Source: Pseudopithomyces maydicus
Taxonomy: Eukaryota; Ascomycota; Dothideomycetes; Pleosporales; Didymosphaeriaceae
Direction of reading: 5' to 3'
Assembly: GCA_026873275.1 (NCBI GenBank)
Contig: JANTUC010000005.1
Span: forward strand, 1,116,001 to 1,180,000
DNA length: 64,000 bases
The notes under the pieces were generated by a model. That model saw nothing but the letters and a program-made list of their open reading frames with translations. It did no database searches and was not told the origin of the DNA. Positions 59,767 through 64,000 of the stretch are shown piece after piece (position 1 is the first letter of the stretch; every line of letters starts with the position of its first letter). The position numbers were made by a program, and so were the translations under genes.

Positions 59767-60235
59767 AGAGGGTGTGAAGGTGAGGGGTTGGCTGGGGGTA
59801 TTGTCGTTAGCCTTTTAGTGATGTGATGAGGCGCACATATCTGGAAATGTTGTACGATAGGTCGTGATGACCGACACGATAATGAATGATTAATGGCATC
59901 TTGAGCACTGCCTCGACCACACGTAGTTATATGCACATCTTCAAAACGGATACGCTTCTTGAACAGGAAGGAAATCGGTGTATCAAACGCAACAGACAAG
60001 GAAACAAGTAGACATAGGAAACATGGAAAGATATCAGAAAGGAAACCAACGCTAATGTGAAAAATCCCCCTCTTTCCATATCGAAGCCGTGCATTGCCGA
60101 AACACCCGCTCCCAAACGGATCGTTCGCACAATTCCCTGAACAAAAGAAATCTTAAGAAAAATGCCAAGCTGACATGATGGAGACCCTCTTCCTCTGGCC
60201 CAGTCGCTCGACACCTGCAGCAGTTCTCCGCCGCC
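59767..60235. other. Intergenic, convergent
   Basis: 469 bp between the stops of the MFS and UPF0357 genes. Confidence 0.5.
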
Positions 60236-60657
60236 TTACGAGAAGCTCACAAACTTGGGATCGCGCGGCAGTCCGTCCGGCCCGATGTTGTTCTTCTTGA
60301 AGCGATCTTGCATGTACAGCCGTCGCGCCTCGTCAAAGTCCACACCCCTCCGCTTCATGATGGCTTGCACCTCACGCTTCCCGGCATCGTCGAGGCCTTG
60401 TCGCGAGTCGCCGGCCTCCAGGTTCGTGTTCAGGTCAAAGGCCGCGGAGGAAAGACCGGCTTCGATGTCGTCGCGGAAGGAGGTGGGGAGGCGCGTGTAG
60501 ATGGGCTCGGGGATGGGCAGACGGTGGAGCCAGTGGTGTCTGGTGAAGTAGGCAACTGCGGGTTGTTAGGGATGGGTGACCGGAGGAGGAGTTGTTTGGG
60601 TGACGTACCGGTAGCAGAAACAAGCACAAAGAAGGTGAGCGAATAGAGGAGATACAT
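60236..60657 (-). CDS. UPF0357-family small membrane protein (YCL012C-like)
   Basis: Exons 60657-60609 and 60555-60236 give 122 residues. A single N-terminal membrane anchor (MYLLYSLTFFVLVSATVAYF) is followed by RHHWLHRLP and a conserved soluble part: FDLNTNLEAGDSRQGLDD, KREVQAIMKRRGVDFDEARR, and RFKKNNIGPDGLPRDPKFVS at the C-terminus. This pattern defines the fungal UPF0357 family, whose function is not established. The intron joins SAT|VAYF in phase 1. It is divergent from the ribosomal L28 gene with 439 bp between starts. Confidence 0.88.
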
Positions 60658-61096
60658 GATTAGGCAGAGGGTCTTCAGAAGGGTGAAGGGTGGAGGGTGA
60701 AGGGCGAAGGGCGACTCGGGTGGGCTGTTCGGCGGAAGGTTGGTGGAAACACAAGGAAAGATGTTCAAGGAAGGCGTGGGGCGTCTACAGCAGAATTGAC
60801 ATTGACCTGCGCACCCTCAAAAGAGCGATAGGGAGCCCTCCGGAACGGCGGGATGGGTTGGATGTCCAGAGTCAAGCCTCAGCCCACCCGGCGCGTGAAT
60901 AGCGCCCGGACGCTGCGTGGCTCAGCGGACCCCGGGCTCGTCATGTCATGTGTGGCCCGTGCGTCTCGGAGACAAGCTTCTTCCGGCCCGACGGCGCCAA
61001 ACCTCTTCCGTTAACCGAATTTCGAACGTGTGGGCTGCCACAACGAGAGGCATCGCGAACTTCGACATCCAGCTATCGACACCGAATACCGCAGCA
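60658..61096. other. Divergent UPF0357/RPL28 promoter
   Basis: 439 bp between the two start codons. No gene. Confidence 0.5.
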
Positions 61097-61692
61097 ATGG
61101 CCACCTTCTCTTCCGACCTCCTTTGGGAAATCACCAAGTATCAGGGCAGCTCGACCCTGGTCAAGAGGCCTCAGTCCGGCGGCATCCAGTTCTCGCGCGA
61201 TCCGCTCAACCTCAAGAACCAGTACTCTCGCAAGGTGCGCCGTCCGCATTGACGGAAATACGAAAATTGGCTAATTCGTGCGCAGTATGAGGGTCTCGTT
61301 GACGACAAAGTACGATTCAAAACCACCCGCGCTCCGACTTGAGACGGAACAAGCGCGCTACTGCAGAGAGAACATGATATTGACCATCGATACAGGCCAT
61401 CGGCGTCCAGGCCGGTTCCGAGGGCGGCGTTGTCCTCCTGACCAAGAAGGCCGGCAAGGGCCACCAGCCCGCATCCCACATCCAGCAAGCTGCCCTTCCC
61501 GCCAGCCGGGGCACCCGCAAGACCTACTCGACCATCGTCAAGTCGACCGCCAACCGCAACTACCGCACCGACCTCCGCAAGGACGCCGTCGCCCGCGCCT
61601 CCGCCATCCGCAAGAGCCAGAAGCCCGTCAAGGAGAGCAAGCCCGCCAAGGTCAGGGGTGCCAAGGCCCGCGCCGCCGCTGCGTCGGCATAG
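61097..61692 (+). CDS. RPL28: 60S ribosomal protein L28 (L28e family)
   Basis: Exons 61097-61234, 61286-61309 (a 24-bp micro-exon encoding YEGLVDDK) and 61396-61692 give 152 residues. It is a component of the large cytosolic ribosomal subunit, the family sharing its domain with Mak16. Visible features are MATFSSDLLWEITKYQGSS, SGGIQFSRDPLNLKNQYSRK, AIGVQAGSEGGVVLLTKKAG and TYSTIVKSTANRNYRTDLRK, with an Ala/Lys-rich tail ARAAAASA. The third exon is strongly C-biased at third positions, as expected for a highly expressed gene. Confidence 0.96.
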
Positions 61693-61945
61693 AGGGAGCC
61701 TGGAAACGAGAGGATGAGGTTGGGAACGGAGTTCACTGCATAGGTTCATTCGGGTCATGTGGTTGCATGGGAAGCTAGGTCTATTATGATAGAGGACCGG
61801 CTGACATAGGAATGAAAAAATCAGATTCCACCCAACTGTTGTCTCTTGATAAGCGCGCGCCTCCTGCCATGGCGGATCCTGCCATGGACACATCGCATTT
61901 CCGCCGCCGAAAAGCTCCCGTTGGGCAGCGCCCAGCGCCGGGCCA

Positions 61946-62374
61946 TCAGTTTTTGTTTCTCTTGTGTTTTTGCTGCAGCACGTCTTGATCCGCACTCGAG
62001 CTGCTGAAGCACTCCTCAAATTTGCGAATGACTGACTCTGGAGATTGGGGATAGGACTTTCTGCCCCCAAACGGTGGGCATTCGTCATGCGCATGTCTTT
62101 CTTGAGTCCTTGACACATGTCCATCTCCAGGCCTGTATTCTTCGGGCACCTGCTTCTCAGCTTCAGGTATGATTCTCGGATTGCGGTCCCAAGGATGTGC
62201 CCGCGCTCTGGCACAATCGTTGTTTATCATTTGCGTGCTCCCTTCGACCCTCGGTCTGTATTCCTCGGGTACGAGCACAATGCCTTGATTCCGAGCTTGC
62301 AGGTCGTCCATAAGCGGCGACTTTCCCTTTGTGCGCTTGGCAATATTGTTGCTCTCCGCGTCGGAAGATGTCAT
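61946..62374 (-). CDS. Hypothetical hydrophilic protein with duplicated VPEEYRP motif
   Basis: A 142-residue open frame from ATG 62374 (MTSSDAESNNIAKR). No known domain. The protein is charged and disordered in appearance, and carries two copies of VPEEYRP (in LVPEEYRPRVEG and QVPEEYRPGDGH) about 50 residues apart, plus a Ser run SSSSADQD near the end. The duplicated motif in one frame argues for real coding, but no splice or codon evidence supports it further. The frame is open further upstream to 62473. Confidence 0.4.
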   Translation of the reverse strand: MTSSDAESNNIAKRTKGKSPLMDDLQARNQGIVLVPEEYRPRVEGSTQMINNDCARARAHPWDRNPRIIPEAEKQVPEEYRPGDGHVSRTQERHAHDECPPFGGRKSYPQSPESVIRKFEECFSSSSADQDVLQQKHKRNKN

Positions 62375-63155
62375 TTCGCTAGTCGACGTACGTATGTGTG
62401 TATATGTGTGTTTCGTGGTGATGTCGGAATGGGGCTCGCATTGGGAGCCGTACCCGCGGAATGTATGTAACAATTACATGATGAAAATTAGGTGCGACTT
62501 AGCCGTGATGGTTGCTGCTGCGTGTTGTGGGGTGTCAAGGTAGCACGGCGTGCGACGTAAGATTGTAGATGGAGGAGGACAATGGGCACTGATAAAGTCC
62601 GGGGCTGGAATGTCTCGCTTGGACAAGTTGACCTTGTCTTGTGTCGCATGTAGCGTCCTATTGGTATGCTTCGGGCCCGGGGACCCCGGTGCGGCGGCAC
62701 CACCCGTACTGCAGTGTTTGGATGGTACTGCATGGGACTCACACCTTGCTTCTTCGCACATTCCGTAGTGGATGGCCCTTCTGGATATTTTGTTGAGCTG
62801 GTCAGGTAAATCACGGTGATGATTGCTGGAGAGATGCATCATCTTGGATACGATGAGATCTGGTTGGGCGCTCAATGGAGTTTCACCTCGTTCTCGTTAT
62901 CTGATCTGGTTAGATCAATTCACCATGATGCTGGAACAGCAGCTTTCCCAATAACACTGGCCGCCTACCGCGGCTTTGAAAAGTCCGCGGAGTATATGTG
63001 TGCACATAAATCGCGCTTAGATCCTCGCTACTTGTTTCGTTATCGTCGTGAATTATCGAAGTCTAACCTACTCAGCTCTTTTCAGTTCCAACATCTCCGA
63101 AACATTATACTTTCTTTATCCCAACCAATCGTTTTTGAATCCTGAAAAACTAACC
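62375..63155. other. Intergenic
   Basis: 781 bp upstream of the WSC gene. No gene recognised. Confidence 0.45.
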
Positions 63156-63781
63156 ATGAAGATACACTGTCTATTTTTCTCATTTCCCATTCTTGGTGTT
63201 ATGGGCAGAGCGCCCTTTTACGACCACAAACTAGATCCGGGCATCGATATTACGGCGAAGGTAGTAAGCACATCCACACATGAGATCCACACTAACAAGC
63301 TCAAGACCGACCTCAATCTCGTTGACCAGGCTCCGTTCCACGTCGGCCTCCCCTTCTCCACGGCGAGAAATCTCTTCAAGCCCGTCACCTCCTGGCCCGT
63401 TACACCATCGAACCCGGCGAGGACGGCTCCACCCAACGCGTCGACAACCTCCCCTCCGGCTGGAGCTACCAAGACTGCTACGCCGACACGAACGGTCCAA
63501 CGCTGTATACTTATACTGACAATGGTATCGACTACCCTAGTGCGTACTACGAACAAGGCGACAACTCGAAACCGAATGGTGTATCCGCCGTGAACTGCAT
63601 CAACTACTGCGATGGGCAGGGATACCCCTATGCAGGTCTAGAGTACCACTATCAATGTTCCTGCGGTTATCGTCTCCGTCCCGGGAACAACCCAAGCACG
63701 GGTTGTACTATGAAGTGTTACGGCATTAATCCCCAGAACGAAACCTGCGGTGGGGGTAATAGGATGCAGATTTATTCCAAG
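63156..63781 (+). CDS. WSC-domain secreted or cell-surface protein, frame break and truncated by window edge
   Basis: Signal peptide MKIHCLFFSFPILGVMG, then a spacer (LVDQAPFHVGLPFSTARNLF). After a one-base slip comes the WSC domain: RVDNLPSGWSYQDCYAD, NCINYCDGQGYPYAGLEYH, QCSCGYRL, TGCTMKCYG and NPQNETCGGGNRMQIYSK. The eight spaced Cys are those of the carbohydrate-binding WSC fold found in yeast wall sensors and fungal oxidases. The slip is cured by one base added around the CCC run at 63381-63383 (FKPRHLLARYTIEPG). The exon is 626 bp where 627 gives a clean frame. A donor GTGAGT at 63782 starts an intron. The next exon probably begins after the CAG at 63888-63890, but its frame is ambiguous and the gene may run past the window. 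Confidence 0.75.
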
Positions 63782-64000
63782 GTGAGTTGGATTTTTGTTA
63801 AGATGTGCCTGCGTGCTTTGCTTGCGAAGGTGGGTTAGTTTTTCATTTGCATGAGATTTGACGTGAATATGTCACTTTACCTGTACAGATACCTACGCTG
63901 GTAGAGCTATTGGTACCCGGACGGTATGCTGGGATTGGTTCAAGGGCACTATTGAGTATGAGGATGGATGATCGTGTAGATGTGACAGACATATGCTAAT

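Noticed and set aside
61171..62214. 347-codon minus-strand frame across RPL28
   Set aside because: Lies opposite RPL28 exons; composition mirrors the ribosomal gene.

Overview
The window is nuclear DNA of a filamentous ascomycete (Pezizomycotina). About 29 genes lie on both strands. They have short (mostly 46-120 bp) GT-AG introns with CTRAY-like branch points, no operons, and fungal hallmark families (Zn2Cys6 regulators, YTP1-like, EPL1, SUR1-type GT32, UPF0357, WSC domain). The wording of the AMPK-beta, AT-hook and patatin proteins suggests Dothideomycetes, perhaps Pleosporales, but this is an impression from memory. All exon-intron models were built by eye from reading-frame continuity and splice signals, and no search was run.

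Layout. 0.4-1.8 kb: a small complex I subunit (NDUFB2, plant/fungal type) and an AT-hook protein. 2.4-17.4 kb: a block of seven genes that reads as a nitrogen-heterocycle (cyclic imide) uptake and breakdown cluster: an old-yellow-enzyme oxidoreductase, two different NCS1 nucleobase-type permeases, a Zn2Cys6 regulator, a PuuE/HxnM-like cyclic amide hydrolase, a 14-TM type MFS transporter and an amidase-signature hydrolase. Three promoters in this block are rich in HGATAR (AreA/Nit2-type) sites. 18-29.4 kb: hybrid histidine kinase, YTP1-like membrane protein, Swi5, a SMI1/KNR4-domain protein, and a P450 next to an SDR. 30-44.2 kb: a housekeeping block (AMPK beta, two membrane proteins, IPC mannosyltransferase, KAE1, a SET methyltransferase, EPL1).

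44.2-52.2 kb is an 8-kb gene-poor interval in which I recognise no gene or element. 52.2-59.8 kb: a second Zn2Cys6 regulator whose first intron appears to be GC-AG, low-complexity purine tracts, a patatin-like phospholipase and a DHA1 MFS transporter. 60.2-64 kb: UPF0357, ribosomal protein L28, a hypothetical hydrophilic protein, and a WSC-domain protein running off the right edge.

Four genes (OYE, SMI1/KNR4, AMPK beta, WSC) each show a frame break that would be cured by one extra base. A plausible site in each is a homopolymer run. Since AMPK beta is a housekeeping gene, base-calling or assembly indels are the leading explanation, and this matters for anyone using the translations.
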